From: a virus
DNA length: 64,000 bases
Direction: 5' to 3' (one strand)
IMG/VR virus record: IMGVR_UViG_3300025853_000035
Span: 64,001-128,000 of that record
The first letter of the stretch is position 1. Each line of letters opens with the position of its first letter. Under the pieces are notes generated by a model, which was not told where the DNA came from, ran no database searches, and saw only the letters and a program-made list of their open reading frames with translations. Of the stretch, positions 51,101 through 60,900 are shown one piece after another. A program made the position numbers and the translations under genes.

Positions 51101-51748
51101 CATCCCGGCAAAGCCTGTCGGCGTATCGGTAAGCTGGGCGAACGTCATCGACAGCGTGCGCCATTCGACCGCTGTTGCCGTTCCGTTGAGCACCAGATAT
51201 TTGTTGGCGTTCCCGGTGTAGGAGGGGAAGACCGACACATCGACGAACTCGATTGCGTTCTCTTCGAGATTGACCGCGAGCACCCGGCCGGCATTGCCGG
51301 CGTAGGTTCCCGGCGAGTCATTCAGGCTCATGAACGAGACCGGCACTTCCGGCTCGGCCGCGACGATCATGTCCTGTCCGTTGACAGCCGCGACCAAGCG
51401 CGCCTGTCCGTTCGGCACGACGACGGTGTCGCCGGTGCCGGAAGCGAACTGGACGGTAAGAGGCTGGGTGGAGGTGTTGCGGACCACGAAGGTCCGGTTG
51501 AACGGGATGCCGTTGACTTCGTTCGGGAAGCGAAGCTGACAGGGTTCTGTCGCTTCGATCCCGTGGAAGATCATGTTGCGCGAAGCCTGCATCGCCGACA
51601 GCGAGTAGCTGTTGGCGGGGGCCAGCGAGACCGACAGGGTAGCGTTCGTCGCCGCTTCCAACGCGAGGATCGCGTCGTTAATGGTGACTTCTTTCTGGTT
51701 CTGGGATGCGGAGACTTGATTGATCCCCAGAATCGGCGTTGTCGGCAT
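48158..51748 (-). CDS. Giant tail fibre with about 18 tandem RDTIGAALVAG repeats
   Basis: A 1196-residue protein. Residues 1-230 match the fibre at 43788-45311; a discoidin-like domain follows (about 260-390). Then come about 18 repeats of roughly 34-41 residues (E-x-I-R-D-T-I-G-A-A-L-V-A-G ... V-x-D-x-A-N-T-I-T-I) in residues about 400-1080, and a C-terminal tip of about 115 residues. The repeats should form a long trimeric shaft. GAGG lies 5 bases upstream of the ATG at 51748; a longer frame overlaps the promoter. Confidence 0.85.
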   Translation of the reverse strand: MPTTPILGINQVSASQNQKEVTINDAILALEAATNATLSVSLAPANSYSLSAMQASRNMIFHGIEATEPCQLRFPNEVNGIPFNRTFVVRNTSTQPLTVQFASGTGDTVVVPNGQARLVAAVNGQDMIVAAEPEVPVSFMSLNDSPGTYAGNAGRVLAVNLEENAIEFVDVSVFPSYTGNANKYLVLNGTATAVEWRTLSMTFAQLTDTPTGFAGMSGKLVAVNPSETGVEFIDIPPIEAMSSVSSTRWRIRTVEAGAELQVGWGEIEMLDVDGFNRVASGVVTASSFDTGREAAYAFDGLTSEGNGWLSVEGDLIGSWIEYEFPTAQSIRNVRLYPINGFPEFSPAQFIIEAASGIEWVDLGQREPAAWESGISQTFSVNGIALETIEEAPSGGGTYARRNGEWEEISEVVRDTIGAALRAGSNVSISVNDTADTITISATNTTDPEVVRDTMAAALVAGANTQLVVDDNANTITINSITPGSTADPEFIRDTIGAALVAGTNIAITVNDSNDTITIHSTGTSDGEFIRDTIGTALRSGSGASIVVNDGADTITISADPEFIRDTIGDAVRSGVGVTVSVDDAANTITFAADPEYIRDTIGTALVAGTGTTVTVNDAGNTIAVNSDPEFIRDTVSEALVAGIGIAIAVDDDNNTITITATSSGGEGGFDAESVRDTIAAALVAGNGIQIAANDAADTITVATDPEYIRDTIGATLVAGANVTISVNDAANTITIAAASYDSEIVRDLIGATLVAGTGVTIAVDDAGNTVTISSAGIDLETVRDAIGTTLVAGDGITIDVNDTANTVTISATGTGGTTDAEYIRDTIGAALVAGTGTTVTVDDDANTIKVNATFGAEEALDLIGASLVGGPYVTVTPDDAANSIQIDVTPDPEAVRDTVAAALVAGQGIEIVHNDFMNSITITNLGLGTQDAETIRDVMMAAFRPRNGVLITEDDGNNLIYVESDPEFIRDTIGATMQAGAGMSVTVDDTANTITLGMNTESLIDTVAASVSGASGAVVTYDDPNNVINFAVDPEFIRDTVGATLVAGAGVGIGVNDAANTITISATGSATIPFIYAPSLFYPGIMTAAGVILLRHAFVTEAQLPANCAGSQGGASALASLSAVYKLQRAAAATPTVFSDVGTITYSTGSLTPTFATAGAAVITFSAGDILQVVSPDSPDATLANINLTFLLNRIS
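48600..50560 (-). repeat. Coding tandem repeats of the fibre shaft
   Basis: About 18 divergent repeats of roughly 102-123 bp encode the shaft. Core words such as CGGATGAACTCCGGGTC and ATGGTGTTG recur on the plus strand, enough for homologous slippage. Confidence 0.8.
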
Positions 51749-51772
51749 ACTATCCTCAATTGACAGTGTGTT

Positions 51773-51801
51773 CACTTAAACTGTCGGTGCTCGAAAGTCA
51801 A
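51773..51801 (-). promoter_or_regulatory. Promoter of the giant fibre gene
   Basis: TTGACT (51796-51801), 17 bp, weak TAAGTG (51773-51778). The spacer contains CACCGACAGTTTAA, shared with the promoters at 45332 and 30924. Confidence 0.45.
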
Positions 51802-54800
51802 TAGACTTCGGTCATGTTCCAGCGGTTGGTGTCGATGCGTTCGAAGTGCATCCATTTGGGTGTGCCGTCCGCATACCCCGTCTCATATGCCTTGAGCAGG
51901 AAGCCCGTAGCGCCACCAAGAGAAGCGAGTGGGAAGGTGACAACCGGCGGGATGTCCAGCCCGGCCGCGTCAAACAACGGGAGCGGGGCGGAGATCGTCG
52001 GCGTCTTGACGGTTGCCGTGTCGTTCAAGGTGAGTCCGGCCCAGACGCTCCACATGATACGGGCGCTTGCCTTGTCGCCCTCTCGATAGTGGATGAACTC
52101 GCCGCCGTCCCGCATCGGGTCGATCACCCGCGAGCGACGGCTCATGGTGATCGATACCGTCGTGCCGTCGTCCTCGATCCCGAAGTCCTCCGGGGTGTAA
52201 GGCATCAGATCGCGCGGAACCAGCTTGGAAGCGTAAGGGACCGCGTCTTCCACTGCACCGGTGTCCGGCACAGCCTTGAAGGTATCGGTCGTGTAATAAT
52301 CTTCCGGCGGGCGGCTGTTTTTGATCAGGACCGATTCAGCCAGCAGGAGGAAGCGCTCACCCGGCTTGTGGTTGTTGACGGCATAGTTGGTGCCACGGCG
52401 GGCACGCAGGATGCCAGACAGATGCCACGAACCGTCTTCCTGCTTCGCCGCGTCGCGGAACTGGATGATCTCCTCACCCACGACAGCGGCGTTCAGGTAG
52501 TCGGTCAGCATATCCTCTTGCAGGACCGATTCCAGTTCGGCGTCGTCGTCGGTCAGGCGCACCCGGAGGACCGTCTGTTCGTCGGTGGACTCGTAGCTCT
52601 TGGTCTGCGGGAGGGCATTCACCACGAGGCCGGAGAGGTTGTCCGCCGAGATGTGGCCGATGGCTTCGAAATTGACCCCGCCGCCGGCATTCATGTAGAG
52701 GTAGGCCCCATTGAAGACCGGCGCGTCGGTGACCACCGTCAGATACAGCGTCGAGTTGCCGTCCGTGTTGTAGTCGATGTCACGCAGCAACGGCGTGTTG
52801 ATGACGAACGGCTGGCACGGGTAGGTGACCGGGATATATTGCACCGGTGCGTCGCCCGAGCTACCCACGGCGGTCGAGACATAGGCGGCAGCGCGCTCGC
52901 TGACGGCATCGATTTCCATCGTGAAGTCAGCGCCGATGTTCACCGAGTTGAAGCGCATGGTGTAGGTCGTGCCGTCGCGAAGCTGGACCGAAGCAATGTC
53001 TGCCGGGTCATACTTCATGTAGCGCCACGGCAGCGTGAACTGGTAGCTCCAGCGGTTCGCCCACATCATCTTGAGAATCTTCTCGGCGCACTGCTTGGCG
53101 TTGGATGCCTGCCATGTGATCGGCAGTTCCATGATCTCTTCCTTCGCCGTCCACATGGTCGGGACAGGTGCGGAAACACGCTTGGCAGATTGAGTGTTCT
53201 GCTGATGGTCGCGGGCAACGTCGTAATAGTTGACCGAGACGCGCATCGGCATTTCGAGTTCCTGCGTCAGCGTTTCCTTGACGGTCATGCCGTCATCGCC
53301 CGATCCGATCCAGTCCTCCGGGATGGTGACAGCCGTGGTCAGGCCGCGCGAGCGCAGCTTGAGCCGGTAGTCGCTCTCGAACCCGTCGAACAGGTAGCCG
53401 GTGGCAAGCTGCTTGAGGGCATCGCGCGCCGAGCATTCGCGATCGATCAGGTAGCCGACGAGGCTCCCTTCCGACAGTTCCGTGAAGTCGAGGTCATCGT
53501 TGGTCAGGACGCCGCTGCGAAGGCAGATGGCGCGGGCGACGTTCTCCACCGTGCTGGCTTCGCCGGTCGATCGGAAATAGACGCGCCGGTAGGCGTTCTG
53601 CGTGGCCATGACCAAGCTGCCGGACTGGTCGTCCCAATACTGGTTGCCGCCGGCGGCTGCTGCCGATCCCCACTGCATATCTGTGGTGGAAATACCCTTG
53701 TTGAGGGTCAAGGCTCCGGTCTGGATGTCGATCTCTTGGAACAACGCCCCGGTGGACAACGTGTAGGTATACCAGCCGAAGGAGCCGCCAGCGATCCGGC
53801 TGTGCTTCATGTCCGTCGGTGGTTTCAGGTTCGCAGGTGTGGTGACGAACTTGTAGGTGTTGTTCGGGACCGACCACTTGAAAGCGACAGCCACGCCGCT
53901 CTGGTTGATGCCCATCGCGAAGATGCAGTCGTCGGTCGGATCGTAAAGCACAACCCGAGGGGTGAAGCGTGTGTGTCCGGTCGGGACAAGATAAGCCGTG
54001 CGGCTGGACCAGCCGCTGGACTGAGTCCAGCGAGAACCATTCGCGTCAGTTGCGACGTTGCCTTTCGACCCGGCCGGGATGTTATAGATCAGGAGTTCGA
54101 GGCGGTTGTTCGCCGAGCGCCAGCCAATGATCTCCGAGGAGTTGTCGCCTTGACGGCCCGAGAATGCGTTGCTCGGGGTGAAGGGAGCCTTCTCGGTGAA
54201 CACAGGGATGCTATCGTTCTGGGCGAAGCACCACACCGACCGGGTGTGGTCGAAGTGCATGTAATAGAGTTGCCGGCCGGTGCCGCCGTTGACATAGGTA
54301 TGGCCTGCCGTCCCCAGCGCGCCATACTGCTCGATCAGGTTCCCGGAGGCATCGATGAACACGCCGCCCAGCGACGACCCGTCCTTACCGATCGTGTCCA
54401 TTCGGCTGAACCCGTTCATCTCATACATCTCGATCGGGCGCGAGTTGCCGGTCCCGACTTCGGAGAAGTAGAGACCTGCGCCCGGAACGACATAATTGCC
54501 CGAGTTCCCGGATGGCGTGAACGCAGTGGTCCGCCCGCCGGACAGCGGGGTCGCATACATTTCGGCCATGGTGCCGAGGTCGAAGACCTTGACGGAGCCT
54601 CCGCCGACGTTCGCGTAGATGCGGCCGGTCTCCCAATCAGGATACCAAGTGCTGTAGATCGGCGAGGTTGCGCCCGACGACGTAGCAGCGATCGCAGGGA
54701 AGGCGGCTGCTTCGGTCTTGCTCACCTCGACGGTGATCGACGGGATGCGATTACCGAAATCGTCAAGCTGGAGCTTTTCGAACACGAGATAGCACAGGCC

Positions 54801-55382
54801 ACGGTGCGCCGAGACATTGCCCGCGCCCTTATGAGCCGAGATCAGCGAGTCAGGAAGCTGGTCTTCGGTGCCACGATAGACGCGGACCTTTACGCTCTTC
54901 TTGCCCTTCGATTTCGAACTCATCAAGGTGACCAAAGCGCTGCCAAAGTCGAAGTTACCGAACGTGCCACCGATGGTGCGTGAGGTGCTGCTCGATTGAT
55001 CCCAGATCAGTTTGCCGTCGGCCCAGATACGCAGGACGTTCGTGATCGGTCCCCGGCACAGGCCGACGGCGAAGGTGGCGTCGTAGGTATAGGTCGTCTG
55101 CTTGGGGGCACCCTTACCGCCGCTCTTGTGCTTGGTTTCCTTGATGCCGGAGGTCCAGATCAGGTTCGTGCCAAGGCGGACCGTCCCATAGATTTCCGGG
55201 ATGGCCGCGCCGTAGGTCGAGGCGGTGACCTTGAGGTCTTGCAGGCGCGGGCCTTTGATCGACGGACCGAACAGCAGGCCGCCCACCATGCCACCGAGTT
55301 GCATACCGATAGCAGCGCCCATCGGGCCGCCGACCAGAAAACCTGCGACGCCGCCGACGACGGTCATGACTAGCTGACCCAT
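51798..55382 (-). CDS. Tail tip/hub protein (RcGTA gp15-like)
   Basis: A 1194-residue protein, the largest baseplate component. It starts with a Gly-rich hydrophobic stretch (VVGGVAGFLVGGPMGAAIGM), then AAIPEIYGTVRLGTNLIW, a signature of the GTA/siphophage hub protein. The middle has a WD/propeller-like strand region (about 230-600), followed by a phage-tail_3-type domain (GYLFDGFESDYRLKLRSRG) and VVGEEIIQFRDA...LSGILRARRGT near the end. It forms the tail tip around the hub. ATG overlaps the NlpC/P60 gene stop. Confidence 0.82.
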   Translation of the reverse strand: MGQLVMTVVGGVAGFLVGGPMGAAIGMQLGGMVGGLLFGPSIKGPRLQDLKVTASTYGAAIPEIYGTVRLGTNLIWTSGIKETKHKSGGKGAPKQTTYTYDATFAVGLCRGPITNVLRIWADGKLIWDQSSSTSRTIGGTFGNFDFGSALVTLMSSKSKGKKSVKVRVYRGTEDQLPDSLISAHKGAGNVSAHRGLCYLVFEKLQLDDFGNRIPSITVEVSKTEAAAFPAIAATSSGATSPIYSTWYPDWETGRIYANVGGGSVKVFDLGTMAEMYATPLSGGRTTAFTPSGNSGNYVVPGAGLYFSEVGTGNSRPIEMYEMNGFSRMDTIGKDGSSLGGVFIDASGNLIEQYGALGTAGHTYVNGGTGRQLYYMHFDHTRSVWCFAQNDSIPVFTEKAPFTPSNAFSGRQGDNSSEIIGWRSANNRLELLIYNIPAGSKGNVATDANGSRWTQSSGWSSRTAYLVPTGHTRFTPRVVLYDPTDDCIFAMGINQSGVAVAFKWSVPNNTYKFVTTPANLKPPTDMKHSRIAGGSFGWYTYTLSTGALFQEIDIQTGALTLNKGISTTDMQWGSAAAAGGNQYWDDQSGSLVMATQNAYRRVYFRSTGEASTVENVARAICLRSGVLTNDDLDFTELSEGSLVGYLIDRECSARDALKQLATGYLFDGFESDYRLKLRSRGLTTAVTIPEDWIGSGDDGMTVKETLTQELEMPMRVSVNYYDVARDHQQNTQSAKRVSAPVPTMWTAKEEIMELPITWQASNAKQCAEKILKMMWANRWSYQFTLPWRYMKYDPADIASVQLRDGTTYTMRFNSVNIGADFTMEIDAVSERAAAYVSTAVGSSGDAPVQYIPVTYPCQPFVINTPLLRDIDYNTDGNSTLYLTVVTDAPVFNGAYLYMNAGGGVNFEAIGHISADNLSGLVVNALPQTKSYESTDEQTVLRVRLTDDDAELESVLQEDMLTDYLNAAVVGEEIIQFRDAAKQEDGSWHLSGILRARRGTNYAVNNHKPGERFLLLAESVLIKNSRPPEDYYTTDTFKAVPDTGAVEDAVPYASKLVPRDLMPYTPEDFGIEDDGTTVSITMSRRSRVIDPMRDGGEFIHYREGDKASARIMWSVWAGLTLNDTATVKTPTISAPLPLFDAAGLDIPPVVTFPLASLGGATGFLLKAYETGYADGTPKWMHFERIDTNRWNMTEVY

Positions 55383-55798
55383 TAGTAATCAAATCCCTTG
55401 AAGCGGCGAATTTCGATCAGCAGGCGCGGCCACTCGTGGAGGAAAGGCTCCTCCATGACCTGCCCGACCGAAGCGTTGGAATGGATGAATCCGAGCACGC
55501 CCTGATACTCGGTGAAGATGCCAATGTGGCAGGGCTGGGAACTGCCCCGGAAGATCGCCATGGTTCCCGGCAGCGGCTCGATCTCGGGGAGGGTGTTGTC
55601 GCGGATGTGGCCGAGGAACTTCTCAGGGTCAGGCGATCGGCGGTAGCCCTGCATGTCCGCGATGGGCGAACCGGCGTCGGCCGTCGCACAGACGATGAGA
55701 CCGGCGCAATCGATACCAGCACGATTGCGGCCTTGGTGCATCCACTTGCAGCCCATATAGCTGCGGGCGGCTTCGATCAGATCATGATTACTTGGCAT
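55382..55798 (-). CDS. NlpC/P60 cell-wall peptidase of the tail (RcGTA gp14-like)
   Basis: A 138-residue NlpC/P60 protein: G-I-D-C29-A-G-L holds the nucleophile Cys; C-H-I-G-I-F and the following N-A-S supply the His site. It probably cuts cell-wall peptides as DNA enters. Position between DUF2163 and the giant hub is the GTA order. Overlaps both neighbours. Confidence 0.85.
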   Translation of the reverse strand: MPSNHDLIEAARSYMGCKWMHQGRNRAGIDCAGLIVCATADAGSPIADMQGYRRSPDPEKFLGHIRDNTLPEIEPLPGTMAIFRGSSQPCHIGIFTEYQGVLGFIHSNASVGQVMEEPFLHEWPRLLIEIRRFKGFDY

Positions 55799-57293
55799 CG
55801 GGATACTTCATGTATTCGTCGTTGCCGGGGATGTAGTCCTCCGCACGACGGTTGATGACGTTGTTGTAGAGCTTGCACCGGGCGAGGGAGCCGTCGCATC
55901 CTTGGGTGATCTCGAAGGTGTCGCCAACCGCGATCGCGTAGGACATGCTCTCGAACAAGGTGACCGTGTTCGTGTCGTCCGCATAGTCGGTGATCTCGAC
56001 CACGCGGCCCATATTGCGCCCTGACAGCCACTTGATCGTCCCGCCCTCGTAGGTCGAGACGGAGTTGTAGGGCGGCGGAATATCGACCGGCACGTCCGCG
56101 ATGTTGATCGGAGTGTCGTCACCCGACCCCAGCCCCCAGATGGCCGACTGGCCAGCGGCGGTGAAGACGTGCGAGCAATCCTTGGCGACGCCCCATTCGA
56201 GGTTGAAATAGGCCGTGCGGGCTTGTGCCAAATCCTTGATGCGATCGACGGCGTCGATGTCGTCGTCGGTATATTCCAAGGTGAAGGCGGTCGGCGCTTC
56301 CTCGAATCGCGAGGGGGTGATGATCTCGACGGTCTTCACATCGACCGGAGTGTCGAAGGTGAAGATCAGGCGGATGTCCGTCATCTCAGTGACGGTGTCC
56401 GGGATCAGCGTGGTGCGCCAGCCCGTGTCCATGCGGGCGTCGCGCGCCTTCTTCGGGCCGCGTCCCTTGACGATCTCCTTGTAGGTGCCCTCGTCGTAGT
56501 CATACTCGCTGGCGTCATCCACCTCGTTCAAGGCTTTCTGGATCGACTTGTCCTTGCTCACCAGATAGGCCATGTCAGTGACCCGGCCGCCTTCGATGAG
56601 ATTACCCTGCTGGTCCCACAGACGCACCTCGGCGATGCCGACGATCTGTCCCAAGGGGAACCCATAAGGGTGGATCGCCCATGTCTTGTGAGCACCGGCT
56701 GAGGTCCCGGTCGTCGGTGCGTCCGGGAGCGCGCTGGCCGCGAAGCTGTCAAAACCGGAACTGGACGTGACCGTCCCGCTGTTGGTGAAGTCAGCGATGT
56801 TGAGCTTGCAGCGGGAATCGCAGAAGTCCGCCCGGCACTCCGGCGAATAGACTTCGATGAAGTTGTGCGACAGCGCTTGGGCGAGGCCGCGAATCTCGGT
56901 GGTGAAGGTGCCGTTGTTGAGCAGCGAGACTTCACCAAACCACCCACGACGGACGCGGAGAATGCCTTGGCTCAGGTCTGCCCAATTGACGACGAAGACA
57001 TACACATCGGCGCGGTTGAACAGGCCGGCGCGCAGATCATATTCGGTCATGCGGTCGGAATCGAGGATGCCGCTGACATCGAGATTGGCGACGGAGAAGT
57101 CGGACGAAGTCGCGATCGCGGTGCGGTTGTAGCTGGCCTCGGCCTCGTAGAGGACATCGTCGATGAAGATGTCGCGGTCGTGGTCCGTGAAGCCGAAGAC
57201 GACACCGTCCCGACGCACGATCTTCCAGCACGAGCAAAGCGTGGTGACTTCCTGATCGAGGTGATCAGAGAGGGCGGCGGAGATTTCTTTCAT
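55788..57293 (-). CDS. Tail hub protein DUF2163/BR0599 (RcGTA gp13-like) with insertion
   Basis: A 501-residue protein. The first 165 residues are the DUF2163 domain (CWKIVRRDGVVFGFTDHDRD, YSPECRADFCDSRCKLN). The C-terminal 100 residues end in the BR0599-type Cys region (TQGCDGSLARCKLYNNVINR). These cysteines are those that hold an Fe-S cluster in the RcGTA hub (known there; inferred here). About 200 residues between them, including a discoidin-like module (RLIFTFDTPVDVKTVEIITPS), are an insertion compared with the roughly 300-residue GTA protein. Confidence 0.85.
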   Translation of the reverse strand: MKEISAALSDHLDQEVTTLCSCWKIVRRDGVVFGFTDHDRDIFIDDVLYEAEASYNRTAIATSSDFSVANLDVSGILDSDRMTEYDLRAGLFNRADVYVFVVNWADLSQGILRVRRGWFGEVSLLNNGTFTTEIRGLAQALSHNFIEVYSPECRADFCDSRCKLNIADFTNSGTVTSSSGFDSFAASALPDAPTTGTSAGAHKTWAIHPYGFPLGQIVGIAEVRLWDQQGNLIEGGRVTDMAYLVSKDKSIQKALNEVDDASEYDYDEGTYKEIVKGRGPKKARDARMDTGWRTTLIPDTVTEMTDIRLIFTFDTPVDVKTVEIITPSRFEEAPTAFTLEYTDDDIDAVDRIKDLAQARTAYFNLEWGVAKDCSHVFTAAGQSAIWGLGSGDDTPINIADVPVDIPPPYNSVSTYEGGTIKWLSGRNMGRVVEITDYADDTNTVTLFESMSYAIAVGDTFEITQGCDGSLARCKLYNNVINRRAEDYIPGNDEYMKYPDAK

Positions 57294-57299
57294 GGGGGA

Positions 57300-57911
57300 T
57301 CAGCGCGGCTTGAGTTCGACGAGGGGGATCGACGGCCACGACATCAGTTCATAATCGTCGTGGGTGACCAGCATTTCGTCGGTGTTGAAACGGACCGGGA
57401 CATCGAACTCGCACTGCGCTTCGACCACCGCGTTGGGCGTCAGGCCGGATGCAGAGATGATGCCGGTGGTGGTGCTGATGGCGATCGGGTCTTGCGCTTC
57501 GCCGTTGACCCACCAGTGGACGGTATCGGGCACCAGCTTGAGCAGGGGGCGATCGTAATAGTGCGCGGTCAGCGGCTCGTAGCGCTTGTAAATCTGGAGT
57601 TCGACATCGCCGTCGGTGTCAACCTGACCGATCACCTGCCGATCCAGCGCGAAGTCCATCCAGTCCTTGAAGCGGAAGCCATATGCCTTGCCGCGCCGGG
57701 CGTGGAAGAAATCGAGCACGTCTTCCATCGCCTCGCGGTTCTTGACGCCATAGGAGGCGTCATAGGTGGCGCGAGCCAAGGACCAGTCGATGTTGCGCTG
57801 CTCGTGACCCGAAGCCAGTTCGATCACGGTGGTCTTGAAGCCCGGACCACCGGAGGACCCATAAGAGATGTCCTCCGGGAATCGGACTTCATGGAATTGT
57901 GCAATTTGCAT
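57300..57911 (-). CDS. Distal tail protein DUF2460 (RcGTA gp12-like)
   Basis: A 203-residue protein with the DUF2460 signs: FPEDISYGSSGGPGF.T.V, GHEQRN.DWSLAR..YD, FFHARRGKAYGFRFKDW and a PVRFNTDE end. It forms the ring joining tube and hub. First of the four GTA-like baseplate genes on this strand. Confidence 0.9.
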   Translation of the reverse strand: MQIAQFHEVRFPEDISYGSSGGPGFKTTVIELASGHEQRNIDWSLARATYDASYGVKNREAMEDVLDFFHARRGKAYGFRFKDWMDFALDRQVIGQVDTDGDVELQIYKRYEPLTAHYYDRPLLKLVPDTVHWWVNGEAQDPIAISTTTGIISASGLTPNAVVEAQCEFDVPVRFNTDEMLVTHDDYELMSWPSIPLVELKPR

Positions 57912-57938
57912 GAAGATTCCTGCTTGAATGAGCCTGAC

Positions 57939-57967
57939 CGTCTACTGACAATGTCGGTGCATGTCAA
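57939..57967 (-). promoter_or_regulatory. Promoter of the baseplate genes
   Basis: TTGACA (57962-57967), 17 bp, TAGACG (57939-57944), preceded by ACCGACATTCTAAC and with a second CCGACATT in the spacer. It lies between the tape measure stop and the DUF2460 start. Confidence 0.7.
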
Positions 57968-57986
57968 GTTAGAATGTCGGTCAGGC

Positions 57987-60900
57987 TCAGTTGTTGCGGC
58001 GGTAGGCGCGAGCGGCCTGTGCGTGCATGTTCGAGGCAATCTGCTGGTCGCTCTTGCGGAACGAGTTCGCGTCTGGCGTCTGGATGTTGAACACCTGATT
58101 GACCTGCGTGCCCTTCTTGGCTGCGCCACCCAGATCAACCGGGACCTTGCGGCCACGGCTCAGCGGAATGACGGCCTCGTTGTCGTGCAGGACGGCCGGG
58201 ATGCCGCCGCTGGTGTTCGCCGTGCCTTCCTTGTAGTGAGGGGCATTGACGAACATCGACGGGGTCGCGAAGCTCTTGGTCACCGGCGAACCGACGATAC
58301 CACCTTCCTTGAAGCCGCCCAGATAAGCGCCGCCGACGGTGCCGGCGATGGTGCCCAGAGCGCCACCGATAGCCGCGCCGGTCTTGCCGCCGATGGCCTT
58401 GCCGAGCGTGCTGCCCAGCATACCGCCAACAGCGCCGAGGGTGCTGCCCATACCGCCGCCCGTGCCGCCCGTCATCTGCTGCGCCAGCATCTGGGCGAAC
58501 ATCTGGGAGATACCAGCGATCGGGCCGTTGAACGCTGACGAGAAGGACGCGCCGATCGCCGGCATCAGGCTGGTCAGCGAGGAGCCGAAGGTTTGCGCCG
58601 TCTGGGTCGCAGCCTCGGTCACCGCCGGAGGAGGCGTGCTCGATCCGGTGGTGGAGGTGGTGGTGCCTGCGGCGTTTCCGCCCGTGATCGACGCCACGGC
58701 GTTCACGATCGTCGAAGCCGGGTCGGTTCCCGACACGGCTGCATTGTTCGGAAGGCCGGTGGTCGGGTTGATGGCCGTCTGCTGGCCAGTCGTCGGACTG
58801 ATCCCGTTGACAAGCTGGACCCACATGGCCGAAGCGGCGGACGAACCCAGCGGGGCCGCCTGCTTCGGCTCATACTTACCAAGGCCGATCATTTCGAACA
58901 GCTTGCCCATCGGCGAGGCGGTCCCGTTCTCACGGTCCTCCTTGCTCGTGAACATCTTGGTGATGCCTTCGGTGATCTTCTGCGACGAGGCACGGATCAA
59001 GCCCTGCTGGATCGTGTCGAAGATCGCCTTGAAGCTGAACTTACCCTTCGTTCCGAGATTGAAAAGCTGATCTTCCAGCGACTGGAGGACATTCTTGTCA
59101 AGCTCGTTTGCAGCTTCGCCAACCGACTTGAGGCCGTTGAGGTAGCTGCGGATGCCGTTGTTCTCGAAGAACTCCTTGTTGCGCTTCAACTGGTCGTTGA
59201 GGCTCGACAGGGCTTCGGCCTGACGGACATAGCCCTGAATCTGGGCCTGCGTGACGGATTCGCCCTTCTCCAGACGCGTGCGGACTTCCTCCAGCACGTC
59301 CGAATAGATGCTCTGCTGGCTCGCGTTGAGCATCAGCACCGCATTTTCTTCACGCATCTGGCGAAGACGCGTCGCGCCAAAGGCGGCGTTCTCGGCCGCT
59401 TGAGCCTTCTGGTAGTTGAGGGCCGCCAGATTACGGTTGGTGGCGGCGGTCAGTGCGTCCGTCTGTTCCTTGGTGAGCTTGGTGATGTCGGCGCTGGCGA
59501 GCAGGCGCGTGTTGAACTCCGCTGTCGCGGCTTCGGCGCTGACGGTGCCTGCACGCAGACCACGCAGCGTGTCGGTGAAGCCGACGAACTGGTCCTTCGA
59601 CATAAGGCCCTTGGCCCCTGCCTGCATGTCCGCAGCGAAGTCGATGTTCAGCTTGATCGCCGGGCTGTTGTCAGCCAGACGGTTCATCGCCCGGTCGAGG
59701 TAAACCAACTGGCGGTCGATCTGCTTGATCGTCGCGTCCTTTACGGCGTCCTCGTAATCCGCCTGCTGAGCGCGCAACATGTCGATGATGCCTTGGACAT
59801 CCGTGCCGTAACGGTTCTTGAGTTCCGTCAGCGTCTTTTGCGAGATCGCGCCCGGCTGCTCCAGCGACTTGATCAGGCTGTCAGCGCTGACCTTCCCCGC
59901 CTTGAAGTCGGTCTGGAGGTTCTGCGACCACTGCTTGAACGAGCCATCGTTGAGAAGCGTGCGAGCTTCGGAGGTCAGGTCCGCGACATAGTCCTGCGAC
60001 AGCTTCCACAGGTCGTTGGACTCCGACAGCTTACGCATCAGACCATCGACAGCCGTGGACAGTGCCTTGGCTTCGCGCGCGGCCTTACCTGCGCCGTCAC
60101 CCTTTTCGGTCGGCGTGACACGGTCTGGCTTGGTGACACCAGCCGCCCAGCGCTCGCGGTCTCGCTTCATACCATCGACGATGTCCATGGTCGTGGTGCC
60201 CTGCGCCTGTGCGAGGGTGGCTTCGGCTTGTGCAAGGGTGTTGCGGTTGGTTGCGACAGCCGAGCGCTTGTCTTCGACGCTCGGATCGATGCCGCTCCAC
60301 GACGAGAACTGCTCGCCATAACCACGCAGGGTGGAATAGGTGCCGAGGACGCCCTTCTGGAACCAACCACGACCGTTCTTGCGGAGGTTCCGCCCCTGTG
60401 CGAACAACTCGTCCGGCGTTTCCATCTGCGACGCGGTAAGGTTGGCGCGAGCCTCGGTGACTGCCAGCTTCGCCTTCTCGATCGCGAGGTTGCGCACAGC
60501 ATCAGCCTGCGACCACAGGCCGCCGGTGACTTCGTCCATCTTCTGGCGATAGATTTCCATCGCCGTCGTCACGAGACCCATGACGCCACCAAGGCCGGAC
60601 TGCTTGTTCCGTGCTTCGATCGCCGCCGCGTTGTTGAGATACAGTGACGTGGTCACCTCATTGAGGCGATCCTTGATCTTCTTCGATGCCTCTTCGGTCC
60701 CCGTGATCGCCTTGGTGCCCTCGTTCCACTGGTCCCAGAGCATATAGCCCGACGCCGCGACAGCAGCCATCGTCAGGATCACCGGACCGCCCAGCAGGTT
60801 GACCAGCCCACGCAGACCAGCAGCAGCAGCAAGACCAGCGTTGTTCAGCGTCATCAGCGATGCTGCCGTCGCGGCGAAGCTGAGGCCAGCAGCGCGTGAC

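Noticed and set aside
51846-54983. 1045-codon frame antisense to the tail hub gene
   Set aside because: Typical GC-rich antisense frame; composition (many Arg, Val, Asp, His) and lack of start signals mark it as a shadow of the clearly homologous hub gene.
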